Below are positions 7,494 through 16,331 of a DNA stretch of 64,000 bases, piece by piece. The DNA is taken from the NCBI RefSeq assembly GCF_005146945.1, contig NZ_SWMS01000002.1, positions 186,001 to 250,000 on the forward strand, written 5' to 3'. The translations under genes were made by a program, and so were the position numbers. The notes beneath the pieces were generated by a model. It was not told the DNA's origin and did not search any database. It worked only from the letters and a program-made list of their open reading frames with translations. Source of the stretch: Prauserella endophytica (GTDB lineage: Bacteria; Actinomycetota; Actinomycetes; Mycobacteriales; Pseudonocardiaceae). Position 1 is the stretch's first letter. Every line of letters begins with the position of its first letter.

Positions 7494-10475
7494 TCACGAC
7501 CTGTCCTGGAGCCGCTCGATCCAGATGGAGCGGAACCTCGGGTTCTCGCCGGGGTCCCGGTGGTCCTGCAGCCGGATCGGACCCGGCGTGGGACCCTCGG
7601 CCTGACCGGCGCCGGTCTTGCCGTCGATGGCGACGTCGTCGTGGACCAGCCGCCCGTTCCACCAGAGTGTCACGCGCGCGTCCGCGATCTTGGTGCCGTC
7701 GCTGTCGAAGCGGGCAGCCCGGAAGACGATGTCGTAGGTCTGCCAGCTGCCCGGCGGCTTCGCCGCGTTGACGTCCGGGGCCTTCTTGAGGTAGATCGCG
7801 CCGGCCGAGTCGAGCGCCGGAGCGGTGATCCCGTACGACTCCAGCACCTGGATCTCGTATCGCTCCTGGATGTAGACCCCGCTGTTGCCGCGCGCCTGCC
7901 CGGTGACCTCCGGCGGATAGTGCGGCTGGTACCACTCGACGTGCATCCGGAAGTCGCCGAACTTCTCCTTCGTGCGGATGTCCCCGCCCAGCGATTCCAT
8001 CGATCCGTTCGCCACCGGCCAGGTCGCCGGCCCGCCGCTGGCCGACTCCCAGGCGTCGAGGTTCTCCCCGTCGAACAAGGTGATGCGCTCCGTCGGCGTT
8101 ACGGTGATCTTGTCGAGGTTCACGTGGCCCTCGTCGGTGGGTTCGTAGACGAAGGCGATCGTGTTCGCGCCGGGCCGCAACGGCACCGTCTCGACGTGGG
8201 TCGCCCACTTGTTCCAGGCGCCGGTGTTGGCCAGCCATACCTGTTTCACCTTGGTGCCGTTGACGTACAGGCTCATCGACTTCGGGACGGGCTGCGGATG
8301 GTCGGGGTTCGTCCCGTTGGCGTACCGCAGCGCGACGTCGTGGCGGCCGCCGCGGTCCGCCGTCACCGCGAAGGTGGTGCTGGTGCCCGGCGTCCAGTTG
8401 CGGTCGACGAAACCGGCGCCCGAGTAGCCGGTGTGGTTGGTGTTGAACCCGGTGCCGCCTGCCAGCGCGGCGGACTCCGCCTCGTACTCCGGTGGCGCCG
8501 TCGAGCCGTCGGACAGGCGGTTGAGCGTGTACCACGCCTCGGTGCTCCACAGCTGTTCGCCCGACTCCGCGGCGAACGGACGCGGGGTGTGCACGTACAC
8601 CACCCGGCCGGGCTTCAGGCCGGCGAGCTTCAGTGTCACCGTCTTGCGGTCTCCGGAGAGCTGCGCCGACGTCACCTCGAGGGTCTCCTCGTCGACCTTC
8701 GGCCCGCCGTACTGCGGGGTCGCCACGTACCGCCACTGCTCGGCGTTGTACCTCGCCGTCAGGTCCTGCGCGGTCTCCGCGGACAGCGGCCTGGTGTACT
8801 CGATCTTGAAGCCGCCGTCGATCGCGCGCATGGTGCGGATGTCGAACGCCTTGTCGCCGCTCGGGGTGAGTTTCTGCAGCCCGAACTTGAGCTTGCCCTC
8901 CTGGCCCCAGTTGCCCGTCGAGCCGATGCCGCCCGCGTAGATCGCACCGTCGGGGCCGAGGGAGATCCGGTTCACCCCGGCCTCCAGGCCCTGAGTCATG
9001 CGGAACACCGCGCCCTGGTACTCGCCGCCGACCTTCTCCAGATAGGCCCGCTGCAGGCCACCGTAGGTGACGTCGCCGAACACCAGCTGCCCGGCGAACA
9101 CGCCCTCGGGCAGCACGAGCGGGTTGCTCGGCGAGTTGGAGATCTCGCCGTGCGGCAGCCAGAGCACGGGCTCTGTCACGGGCCGGTCGTCGAACGGGCC
9201 GTCCGGGTTGGTGTAGTGGTTGAAGAAGCGGTCCTGCTTGATCCGCACCAGCTTCGACGTCGGCAGGTAGGCGCCCTGGTTGTCGGTGACGAAGATGTCG
9301 CCCTCCGGACCCCAGCCTGGGCCGTTGGGCGTGCGCAACCCACCAGCCACATAGGACACTTCGCCCGTCCGCCTGTTCACCTTGAGTGTGGAGCCGCGGT
9401 TGGGCACGGGCTGCGGGTCGGCGGTCTGGCCACCGGGGATCATCGCGATGCCCGTGGTGACGTAGAAGTACCCGTTCCGGTACAGCAGACCGAACGCGAA
9501 CTCGTGGTAGTTGCCGCCGAACGGCCAGGTCGCGATCCTGCGGTACTCGTCGGTGACCTCGTCGCCGGTGGTGTCGACGAGCGCGGTCAGCTGGTGTTTC
9601 TCTGACACGTAGAGGGTGCCGTCGACGTAGGAGATGCCCATCGGCTCCTGGAGGTTCTCGGCGACCCGCTTGACGGTGACCTTCGACGGGTCGGTGTTGC
9701 CGGTGACGTTGTCGAGCAGGTACACCTCGCCCAGCACGCTCTCCCTGGCGCCGCCCCACGTGGAGATGGCCAGGCGCCCGTCCGGTAGCCAGTCCATACC
9801 GGTGACCTGTGGCTCGAAGCCTTCGGGGCGCAGGTCGGTCAGTGTGTAGTTCGGGTGCACGCCGACGAGCGGCAGCCCGTCGCCCGGCGACTCGGTGACC
9901 CCCTCGCACTCCTTGCGGCCGGGCGAGGTGACGCGGGTGACGTCGGCGTCGGTGCTCAGTGCCGAGTTGGGCACGACGGTGAAGCCGTCGGCTCCGGGTG
10001 GCTGCCACTCCAGCGTGAGCCGCTGGTCGTAGTCGGCGTCGAAGTGGTCGATGCGCAGCGGATGGTGTCCCGCTGCCAGTTCGATCCAGCCGTCCTTCGG
10101 CGTCGCCCCGTGCCGGCCGCCGTTGTCGATGACCTCGGTTCCGCCGAGGAACAACCGGGCCCCGTCGTCGCTGGTGAGCCGGAAGTCGTAGCGGCCGGCG
10201 GTGGCGACGTGGAGGTAGCCGGAGACCTCGGAGACGAACCTGTCGGCGATCCCGAAGTCCGAAGTGGTGCGCCAGTCGATCGTCGGCATCAGCTTGTCGA
10301 TGTTGGGGGTCTGGCCGGGTTTGAGCGTGCAGTAGTCGGTGAGTGGCGCCTGCACGTCGAACACTCGCAGCGTCACTCCGGGTTCCTGCGGTGGGATGTC
10401 GGACTGCGCGGTGGCGGGGGCGGCGAGGAAGGTGAAAGCGCTTACTGGGGCTAACAGGGCGACGAACAACCGCAT
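7494..10475 (-). CDS. secreted PA14 / beta-propeller / CBM / DUF1080 multidomain protein
   Basis: This 993-residue exported protein has a Sec signal peptide ending at about ATAQ (residues 20-24). A PA14 domain follows at about 60-165 (GRYDFRLTSDDGARLFLGG). Next is a sorbosone-dehydrogenase-like beta-propeller at about 190-530 (TGMDWLPDGRLAISTWGG, MGISYVDGTLYVSEKHQL). A CBM6/35-like domain sits at about 655-785 (YEAESAALAGGTGFN). The C-terminal DUF1080 (3-keto-glycoside hydrolase-like) domain is at about 795-993 (ITLFDGENLDAWES, GNSGVYIQERYEIQVLESYG). This suite is typical of extracellular carbohydrate-acting proteins, so binding and cleavage of a plant or microbial glycan or glycoside is likely, but the substrate is unknown. 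The ATG at 10475 has AAGGAGG 8 bases upstream. No transporter is adjacent. Confidence 0.85.
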   Translation of the reverse strand: MRLFVALLAPVSAFTFLAAPATAQSDIPPQEPGVTLRVFDVQAPLTDYCTLKPGQTPNIDKLMPTIDWRTTSDFGIADRFVSEVSGYLHVATAGRYDFRLTSDDGARLFLGGTEVIDNGGRHGATPKDGWIELAAGHHPLRIDHFDADYDQRLTLEWQPPGADGFTVVPNSALSTDADVTRVTSPGRKECEGVTESPGDGLPLVGVHPNYTLTDLRPEGFEPQVTGMDWLPDGRLAISTWGGARESVLGEVYLLDNVTGNTDPSKVTVKRVAENLQEPMGISYVDGTLYVSEKHQLTALVDTTGDEVTDEYRRIATWPFGGNYHEFAFGLLYRNGYFYVTTGIAMIPGGQTADPQPVPNRGSTLKVNRRTGEVSYVAGGLRTPNGPGWGPEGDIFVTDNQGAYLPTSKLVRIKQDRFFNHYTNPDGPFDDRPVTEPVLWLPHGEISNSPSNPLVLPEGVFAGQLVFGDVTYGGLQRAYLEKVGGEYQGAVFRMTQGLEAGVNRISLGPDGAIYAGGIGSTGNWGQEGKLKFGLQKLTPSGDKAFDIRTMRAIDGGFKIEYTRPLSAETAQDLTARYNAEQWRYVATPQYGGPKVDEETLEVTSAQLSGDRKTVTLKLAGLKPGRVVYVHTPRPFAAESGEQLWSTEAWYTLNRLSDGSTAPPEYEAESAALAGGTGFNTNHTGYSGAGFVDRNWTPGTSTTFAVTADRGGRHDVALRYANGTNPDHPQPVPKSMSLYVNGTKVKQVWLANTGAWNKWATHVETVPLRPGANTIAFVYEPTDEGHVNLDKITVTPTERITLFDGENLDAWESASGGPATWPVANGSMESLGGDIRTKEKFGDFRMHVEWYQPHYPPEVTGQARGNSGVYIQERYEIQVLESYGITAPALDSAGAIYLKKAPDVNAAKPPGSWQTYDIVFRAARFDSDGTKIADARVTLWWNGRLVHDDVAIDGKTGAGQAEGPTPGPIRLQDHRDPGENPRFRSIWIERLQDRS

Positions 10476-10708
10476 GGGCGTTCCTCCTTGGGCAGAACAC
10501 GGCCCGCGCTCCGGTGCGCGATGACCATGTGGCCGACAGTGAACGATCAGCTTCGTGCGAAAGTCAACGAAAGTCGTGTTGATCTGTGCGGAAGTCGACC
10601 ACTGGGCGCAGCCCGGCTCGTGCGTTCGGCGTAGCGGTCCGCTGCACGTCGACGCGGTGATCGACGAACCGCGCTGAGCGACCCCTGGGGTTGATGTCCG
10701 TCGTGCCT

Positions 10709-11752
10709 TCAGTGGAGGTGCGTGGTGAACCAGTCGGCGGCCAGCGCGGCCGCGGTGTCGACGGGAGGCCGGTCGTAGAGATCGTTGTGCGTCACGCCGG
10801 GCAGGATCTCCAGCCGTTTCGGTCCGGTGAGCCGGTCGTAGACCGCCTGATGGTCCTCGGGCAGCGTGGACACGTCCCGATCGCCGACGACCAGCAGGCC
10901 GGCGCTCCGTCCGATGGCGTCGCTGGAGGTGCGGGTGTCGTCGACCAGGATCGTGCGCAGGGAGAGGGCACTGGCCCGGTTGCGCCAGTTCGGCGCCGCG
11001 CCGCGCGCGGTTCCGTAGTATTCGGCGGCGATCGGGTCGTCGAAGAGCACCGGCTGGCTCGGCGGGACGTCGGGAGTGCGGACGACCGGGATGTAGTCGA
11101 GCTCCCCGGTGTGGTGGTAACGCCGCAGCAGCGAGGTCTGCTCGGCGAGCAGGTCGGGATAGGCCGGCATCAGCTCTCGGGCGCGTGCGGGGTTGAGCAA
11201 CCCGGCCGAGATGGCGGCGAAGGCACGGACCCTCGGGTCGTACGCGGCGAGGTTCATCGCCAGGCCGCCGCCGATCGACACGCCCATCGCGCCGATCCGC
11301 TCCGGGTCCACAAGCGACTCGAGGGAAGTGAGGTAGCTGACCGCCACGTGCAGGTCGTCCAGCCGTTTCCCGTTGTCCTCGTGCAGGCGCGGTGAGCCGC
11401 CGCTCTCGCCGAACCCGCGCTGGTCGAAGGCCAGCGTGACGAAACCGGAGACGGCGAGCCGCTGGGCGTAGCCGGCGTTGACCGACTGCTCCTTCACCGA
11501 CGTCATGGCGTTGGACAGCACGATCGCGGGCCGGGGACCTGGCTTTCCTGACGGGACCCGCAGGTGGCCCACGAGCCGGACGCCGTCGGGAGCACGGAAC
11601 TCGACCCTGCGGCGCGAGACGCCCTCCGGTCGCGTGACGTCCGCCCCGGTGACCCCTGCCCGCGCCATGGGCACGTTCAGTACCATGCCGGTCGCCGCGG
11701 CTCCGCTGATGGCGAGCGCCCGCCGACGTCCCAAGGTCGTCTGGTGCGTCAT
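10709..11752 (-). CDS. Tat-exported alpha/beta hydrolase
   Basis: This protein of about 347 residues starts with a twin-arginine-like signal (LGRRRALAISGAAATGMV). Its alpha/beta-hydrolase fold carries the nucleophile elbow GVSIGG, an oxyanion region near FDQRGFGESGG, an acid in the GDRDVS segment and the catalytic His in GVTHND. It looks like a dienelactone-hydrolase or acyl-peptidase-like esterase; the substrate is unknown. The ATG at 11752 is preferred, with GGGATGGGG about 9 bases upstream. An earlier ATG at 11767 begins only 2 bases after the stop of the upstream reductase, so the two genes are translationally coupled either way. Confidence 0.8.
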   Translation of the reverse strand: MTHQTTLGRRRALAISGAAATGMVLNVPMARAGVTGADVTRPEGVSRRRVEFRAPDGVRLVGHLRVPSGKPGPRPAIVLSNAMTSVKEQSVNAGYAQRLAVSGFVTLAFDQRGFGESGGSPRLHEDNGKRLDDLHVAVSYLTSLESLVDPERIGAMGVSIGGGLAMNLAAYDPRVRAFAAISAGLLNPARARELMPAYPDLLAEQTSLLRRYHHTGELDYIPVVRTPDVPPSQPVLFDDPIAAEYYGTARGAAPNWRNRASALSLRTILVDDTRTSSDAIGRSAGLLVVGDRDVSTLPEDHQAVYDRLTGPKRLEILPGVTHNDLYDRPPVDTAAALAADWFTTHLH

Positions 11753-11769
11753 GAGAAAGAACCCCATCC

Positions 11770-12861
11770 CTACGAGGGCCACCACGGGCTTCGGCGGCGC
11801 ATTTCCGCTTGAGCGCGGGAGACCAGTCCGTCGAATCGCTTTCCCGGATACCACGGCATTCGTTCGATCCGGTCGAATCCGGGGAGGTTCTTCACGTGCG
11901 CGTACATCCGTTCGCGGAGGTCGGGATCAGGTAGCGTGCCCCGCATCGCGGCGACGTTCTCCAGCAGATGAGCGGGGTTCGTGGTGGCCGGTAGCGCGCA
12001 CGTGACGGCGGGGTGGGAGATCGTCCACTTGAGGAAGTACTCCGCCCAGCTCGTGATTCCGATGCGCTGAGCGAAACCGGGAACCGGCAGGCCGTGGACG
12101 ATCTGGTGCAACCGCCCCTTTTCGAGGGGCATGCAGACCAGGACCGCGACGCCGCGGTCGGCGGCGGCCGGCAGAATGCGCTCCTCGGCTAGCCGGGTGG
12201 CCATCGTGTAGCGCACCTGCACGAAGTCCAGGTCGCCGACCTCCACCCAGTGGGCGAGCGCGTCGTAGTACGACAGATCGTGGTGCGTCACGCCGAGATA
12301 GCGGATCCGCCCCTCCTTCTTCCACGCGTGGAAGAGGGGAACATGGCAGTCGACGTTGACGAGGTTGTGGCACTGGATCAACTCGATCCGGCCGTCGTCG
12401 GACAGCCGCGAGACCGACTTCCTCAGGCTGCGCGCCGCCAGGCTGTCGTCCCACAGGTAGTCGCCGGTGGTCCACACCTTGTTGGTGACGAACAGGTCCT
12501 CCTTGATCCGCAGGGACGAGGCGAAGTGGCCGACATTGTCCTCGGCGGCGCCGTAGAGCGGTGAGGTGTCGACGACTCGCCCGCCGTTCTCGTGGTAGAG
12601 CCGCAGCACCTCGCGGAGGTGGGCGCGGCGCGCCCCCGGCGCGGTGTCGAACGTCATGAACGTGCCGAGCCCGATGGCACTCAGCAGCTCACCACTGCCC
12701 GGGACCGGCTTCCTGATCAGGTCGTCGTGCCGGTCGGCCGGTGCCGGCCGGGCCTGCGCGGAGGGCGCTCGGCCGAGCGCCGTGAGAGCTGTGCCCGCCG
12801 CCGCCGCGCCAAGCACGCGGCGGCGGGAGACAGGGGACTTTCCGGTGGGGTTTCGGTGCAC
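11770..12861 (-). CDS. Tat-exported aldo/keto reductase
   Basis: This 363-residue protein has a twin-arginine signal (SRRRVLGAAAAGTALTALG) followed by a complete aldo/keto reductase TIM barrel. The tetrad is visible: Asp and Tyr in RVVDTSPLYGAAEDN, Lys in FVTNKVW and His in ELIQCHNLVNVD. The GTG at 12861 is chosen because a near-perfect AAAGGAG lies 8 bases upstream; an ATG at 12885 lacks one. Export of a nicotinamide-dependent fold is unusual and suggests cofactor loading before Tat transport or a tightly held cofactor. It is the first gene of a pair with the downstream hydrolase and is divergent from a LysR gene, which probably controls both. Confidence 0.85.
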   Translation of the reverse strand: MHRNPTGKSPVSRRRVLGAAAAGTALTALGRAPSAQARPAPADRHDDLIRKPVPGSGELLSAIGLGTFMTFDTAPGARRAHLREVLRLYHENGGRVVDTSPLYGAAEDNVGHFASSLRIKEDLFVTNKVWTTGDYLWDDSLAARSLRKSVSRLSDDGRIELIQCHNLVNVDCHVPLFHAWKKEGRIRYLGVTHHDLSYYDALAHWVEVGDLDFVQVRYTMATRLAEERILPAAADRGVAVLVCMPLEKGRLHQIVHGLPVPGFAQRIGITSWAEYFLKWTISHPAVTCALPATTNPAHLLENVAAMRGTLPDPDLRERMYAHVKNLPGFDRIERMPWYPGKRFDGLVSRAQAEMRRRSPWWPS

Positions 12862-12962
12862 GTCGACCGCTCCTTTTTGTCGCATCGGCGCTCGATCCGA
12901 GCCTCGCAGGAACGAACCGTCGGCTGCCACACCTGTTGGGACCGCCGGGATACTCTGCGGGT

Positions 12963-13862
12963 ATGGCGGTCGAGCTGCGGTTGATGAGGTACGTGATCGC
13001 GATCTCCGAGGCGGGGAGTTTCGAGGCCGCGGCGGCCCGGCTGCACATGACGCAGCCGCCGTTGAGCCGCCAGATCCGGGAGCTGGAGCGAGAGCTGGGC
13101 GTCGAGCTGTTTCACCGGCGGCCGACCCGGCTGACCAGCGCCGGTGAGGTGTTCGTGGCCTCGGCCAAGGAGATCCTCGCCGCCACGGACCAGCTCGTGC
13201 GGGACGTCCGCGCCGAGGGCGACGCCCACTACGACACCGTCCGCGTCGGGTACACGCTGACCACGGCGTTCAGCGAGATGCCGGCCCTGGTGGCGTTCCT
13301 GCGCGACCACCACGCCGGGATCGTGGTCGACGCCCACGAGGCCTGGGACACGGAGCTCACGGCCGCCCTGGACGAAGGCCGGCTGGATGTGGTGATCGGG
13401 CGGTTCGTGTCCGTGCCGCGGTCCTGCCGCACCAGGGGGTTGCGCCGGGACCGATTCGCGATCGTCGTCGGAGCCGGTCATCCGCTGGCCGGTGAGGACA
13501 GCGTGTCACTCACCGACCTGCGCGGGCAGACGCTGCGATTCTTCCCCCGTAGTTTCGCGCCTCGTTACCACGACGCGGCGCTCGCGGCCCTGCACAGCAC
13601 CGGCGAGACGTTCGACATCTGGGAGAACCCCTTGCCCGGACTCCGAAACCTCAACGTCCACCTCCGCGACGGCGGCTTCATGTTCCTCCCGCGGTCGCTC
13701 GGTGATCACCTACCGAAAGGGCTCGTCTGCCTCCCGCTCCAGCAGGCGCTACCGGCTGACCTCGACATCCTCTGGAGACAGCCGCCCAGCCCGGCAGCGC
13801 GTGCCTTCATCCGGGCCGCCGTCGAGTTCGCCCGCGCCGAAGGCTGGCTTCCCCAGGACTGA
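12963..13862 (+). CDS. LysR-family transcriptional regulator
   Basis: This 299-residue regulator has the LysR winged helix-turn-helix at residues 1-60 (MRYVIAISEAGSFEAAAARL, then MTQPPLSRQIRELERELGVE) and a periplasmic-binding-like effector domain from about 90 on. The ATG at 12963 starts the canonical MAVELRLMRYV sequence; a start 27 bases upstream would only add a non-conserved extension. It is divergent from the exported reductase/hydrolase pair across 101 bases, the classic arrangement for a LysR regulator and its target operon. The inducer is unknown. Confidence 0.9.
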   Translation: MAVELRLMRYVIAISEAGSFEAAAARLHMTQPPLSRQIRELERELGVELFHRRPTRLTSAGEVFVASAKEILAATDQLVRDVRAEGDAHYDTVRVGYTLTTAFSEMPALVAFLRDHHAGIVVDAHEAWDTELTAALDEGRLDVVIGRFVSVPRSCRTRGLRRDRFAIVVGAGHPLAGEDSVSLTDLRGQTLRFFPRSFAPRYHDAALAALHSTGETFDIWENPLPGLRNLNVHLRDGGFMFLPRSLGDHLPKGLVCLPLQQALPADLDILWRQPPSPAARAFIRAAVEFARAEGWLPQD

Positions 13863-13925
13863 GCGGCCGGGCTCCCCGGCGAGCGCGCCGCCGCTCGCTG
13901 GGCGTGCTTGCCGTGCCACGGGCGT

Positions 13926-14258
13926 TCACCCGCGCGGGGCGTACATGATCACCGCGACCCCGGCCAGGCAGATGAGGGCACCGATGACGTCGAACCGGTC
14001 GGGGCGGTAGCCGTCGGCGACCATGCCCCACGCCAGCGACCCGGCGACGAACACCCCGCCGTAGGCGGCGAGGATTCGCCCGAAGTGGGCGTCCGGCTGC
14101 AACGTGGCGACGAACCCGTAGACGCCCAGCGCGATCACTCCCGCGCCGATCCAGATCCAGCCACGGTGTTCCCGGACGCCCTGCCACACCAGCCACGCAC
14201 CTCCGATCTCGGCCAGTGCGGCCAGCACGAACAGGGCGATCGAACGCAGTACGAGCAC
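13926..14258 (-). CDS. YnfA/UPF0060-family small membrane protein
   Basis: This 110-residue integral membrane protein has four predicted helices and the family signatures [36 protein letters not shown] and [20 protein letters not shown]. YnfA proteins resemble small multidrug resistance transporters in size and topology; some confer dye or cation efflux, but the substrate here is unknown. A weak 6-bp hairpin (13879-13898) lies between its stop and that of the converging LysR gene. Confidence 0.9.
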   Translation of the reverse strand: MLVLRSIALFVLAALAEIGGAWLVWQGVREHRGWIWIGAGVIALGVYGFVATLQPDAHFGRILAAYGGVFVAGSLAWGMVADGYRPDRFDVIGALICLAGVAVIMYAPRG

Positions 14259-14427
14259 GGAGAACCCTTCGAACCGGCGACGCTGACAAGGCCGGTACCG
14301 ACGGTAGACGCCCGCCCTGCCTCCCGTCCCTGCCCCTCGGGCCGTGGAGTGTCCCGCCTCAGCCGGTGCGGCCCAGCCAGACCGCGGCGGCCGTCAGCGG
14401 GGCTTCCGTGTTGTGGCCGTCCCGCCT

Positions 14428-14640
14428 CGAGGTGCGTGGGCCGCCGACCGGCTGCGCTACCCGCGTGGCAGGCGGTTCGCGATGGGCGACGCGCTCGTGT
14501 GCCGGGGCTCTACGCGTGCGGCAACGACGCGGACTCGCTCATGGCTGCGGAACACCCGGGAGCGGGCTTCCGGGTGGGTGCGGGCGGCCCGACCCTCGGC
14601 TGCCACGCCGCCGCACGGGGCGCCCGGATGGTTCAATCAG
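14428..14640 (+). pseudogene. relic of a FAD-dependent oxidoreductase (fumarate-reductase/ketosteroid-dehydrogenase type)
   Basis: Two fragments in different frames match the C-terminal part of FAD-binding_2 oxidoreductases. One frame at about 14440-14505 reads YPRGRRFAMGDALVCR, the segment normally seen as RG(T/R)RxxMGNALxxRL. Shifted by one base, from 14502, comes PGLYACGNDADSLMAAEHPG then AGFRVGAGGPTLG, the flavin-proximal GLYAxGND...YPGAGITLG motif. In intact relatives these motifs are separated by a long stretch, so an internal deletion plus frameshift has removed most of the gene. The relic runs directly into the SRPBCC gene. The rest of the 14259-14640 gap holds nothing else that I can see. 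Confidence 0.55.
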
Positions 14641-15120
14641 GTGGTGACCGACAATTCCGAAACGCCGACCGTGGTGACCGCTCACCGCGAGATCGCCGCA
14701 GGCGCGGAGCGGATCTTCGAGCTGATCGCCGATCCCGCGCGGCAGCCCGGGTGGGACGGCAACGACAATCTCGCCGAGGCGCCGCAGGGCCAGCGCGTGC
14801 GCGGCACCGGCGACGTGTTCACCATGACGCTGAGCAATGGCGGCGTGCGGGCGAACCGCGTCGTCGAGTTCGAGGAGGGGCGGCGCATCGCGTGGCTGCC
14901 GTCCGAGCAGGGGAAGGAACCGCCGGGGCACCTCTGGCGGTGGGAGCTGGAGCCGCTCGACGCGGGACGCACCCGGGTGACCCACACGTACGACTGGTCC
15001 CGGCTGACCGACGAGAACCGCTTCGCCAGGGCCCGGGCGACGACCGAGGACCGCCTTCGCGCCTCGCTCGACCGGCTCGCCGAGGCCGCCGAGGCCGCCG
15101 AGGCCGCCGGGTCTGACTGA
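14641..15120 (+). CDS. SRPBCC-family (polyketide cyclase/dehydrase-like) protein
   Basis: This protein of about 159 residues has the START/SRPBCC fold: EIAAGAERIFELIADPARQP at the N-terminus, a run of beta-strands (RIAWLPSEQG, LWRWELEPLDAGRTRVTHTY) and a long C-terminal helix. Such proteins bind hydrophobic ligands; the role here is unknown. The start is either GTG 14641 or GTG 14644; no strong ribosome site is present. The C-terminus ends in a short imperfect Glu-Ala-Ala repeat from a 9-base DNA repeat near 15083-15112. It lies immediately after the oxidoreductase relic and ends at a strong shared terminator. Confidence 0.8.
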   Translation: MVTDNSETPTVVTAHREIAAGAERIFELIADPARQPGWDGNDNLAEAPQGQRVRGTGDVFTMTLSNGGVRANRVVEFEEGRRIAWLPSEQGKEPPGHLWRWELEPLDAGRTRVTHTYDWSRLTDENRFARARATTEDRLRASLDRLAEAAEAAEAAGSD

Positions 15121-15145
15121 ACCCGGCCGGTGGTTCGCCGTGGAT

Positions 15146-15187
15146 CCGTGCCCGGCCGGCGAGAGGCCGTCGGCCGGCCGGGCACGG
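15146..15187. terminator. bidirectional hairpin terminator
   Basis: A perfect 15-bp inverted repeat (CCGTGCCCGGCCGGC and its complement) flanks a 12-base loop. It lies between the converging SRPBCC and sigma-factor genes. Confidence 0.8.
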
Positions 15188-15191
15188 GGCT

Positions 15192-16136
15192 CTACGAGGC
15201 GTAGGTGAGCAGGCTCCCGGACACCTCGGGGTCGCGCAGTTTCAGCATGGTGCGCTTCTCGATCTGGCGTGCCCGCTCGCGGGTGACGCCGCAGACACGG
15301 CCGACCTCCTCGAACGTGCGCTCGCGCCCGCCGTCGAGGCCGAACCGGAGGCGGATCACCTCCTGCTCCCTCGGCGTGAGGGTCGCGAGCACCGTGTCGA
15401 TCTCGCCGCGCAGCGCCCGCCCTGCTCCCTCGTCGTCGTCCGGGTTGTCCGGCTGGCGCAGGATCTCCCACAGTGGACGGTCGCCCTGGTCGCCGACGGT
15501 CTGGTCGAGACTGATCGGCTCGCAGTCGTAGGAGAGCAGCTCGATCACCTCGGACACCGGGATCTCGAGGTCCCGCGCGATCTCGGCGTGAGTCGGGTCG
15601 TAGCCCAGCTCCGCCGCCAGCGCCCTGCGCGTCCTCGTCACCCGCTGGACCCGGTCCAGCACACGCGCCGGGATGCGGATCGTGCGGCTCTGCTCGCCCA
15701 GCGCGCGGCTGATCGCCTGCCGGATCCACCACGTGGCGTAGGTGGAGAACTTGAACCCCGGGGTGTGGTCGAACTTCTCGACCGCCCGGATGAGCCCGAT
15801 GTTGCCCTCCTGGATCAGGTCGAGCAGTGCCAGGCCACGGCCGGTGTAGCGCTTGGCGATGCTGACGACCAGCCGCAGGTTCGCTTCGAGCAGCTCCTTC
15901 TTCGCGGCCTTGCCGATGTCGGCGATGGCGCGCAGGTCGGCGTGGTCGTACCGGTCGGTGCCCTCGGCGAGCAGTTGCTCGGCGAACAGGCCGGCCTCGA
16001 TGCGCTGCGCCAGTTCGGCCTCCTGCTCACGGGTGAGCAGCTGAGTCCGTTTGATGCCGTTGAGGTAGGTCCCGACCAGGTCGGAATGCGGGCCGTACCC
16101 CTTCGGTGAGGTGTTGTCGATCTGCGGTGCGGACAC
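15192..16136 (-). CDS. group 2 sigma-70 family RNA polymerase sigma factor (SigB/HrdB-like)
   Basis: This 314-residue sigma factor contains region 1.2 ([20 protein letters not shown]), regions 2.1-2.4 ([40 protein letters not shown]), region 3 and region 4 with its helix-turn-helix ([20 protein letters not shown]). It lacks the long N-terminal extension of the primary sigma factor, so it is a group 2 (non-essential or stress-type) factor of actinobacterial SigB size. The GTG at 16136 is chosen because GGAGGG lies 8 bases upstream; the frame is open 69 bases farther but without a ribosome site. It is divergent from the EccE operon. Confidence 0.9.
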   Translation of the reverse strand: MSAPQIDNTSPKGYGPHSDLVGTYLNGIKRTQLLTREQEAELAQRIEAGLFAEQLLAEGTDRYDHADLRAIADIGKAAKKELLEANLRLVVSIAKRYTGRGLALLDLIQEGNIGLIRAVEKFDHTPGFKFSTYATWWIRQAISRALGEQSRTIRIPARVLDRVQRVTRTRRALAAELGYDPTHAEIARDLEIPVSEVIELLSYDCEPISLDQTVGDQGDRPLWEILRQPDNPDDDEGAGRALRGEIDTVLATLTPREQEVIRLRFGLDGGRERTFEEVGRVCGVTRERARQIEKRTMLKLRDPEVSGSLLTYAS

Positions 16137-16331
16137 CAGTGGTTCCCTCCAAGTGCCCCCGTATTGCTGGCTGACTAGAGGTTCGCGCGGTGCACTGACC
16201 GGCACCGGGGTGCCGCGGCACCCGTAGCGGCGCGGCTAAGCGCAGGTCAGCGGCGTGGCGCGGGCCGCGGCTTGCGACGGGTGCGGATCGACTACGGGGG
16301 AGGCTGGCGCCGTGTGGTTATCGTCAGCTGA

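Noticed and set aside
7327-10500. 1,057-residue minus-strand frame over the secreted multidomain protein
   Set aside because: It is an Arg-rich shadow in another frame; the 7494-10475 frame has signal peptide, ribosome site and domains.
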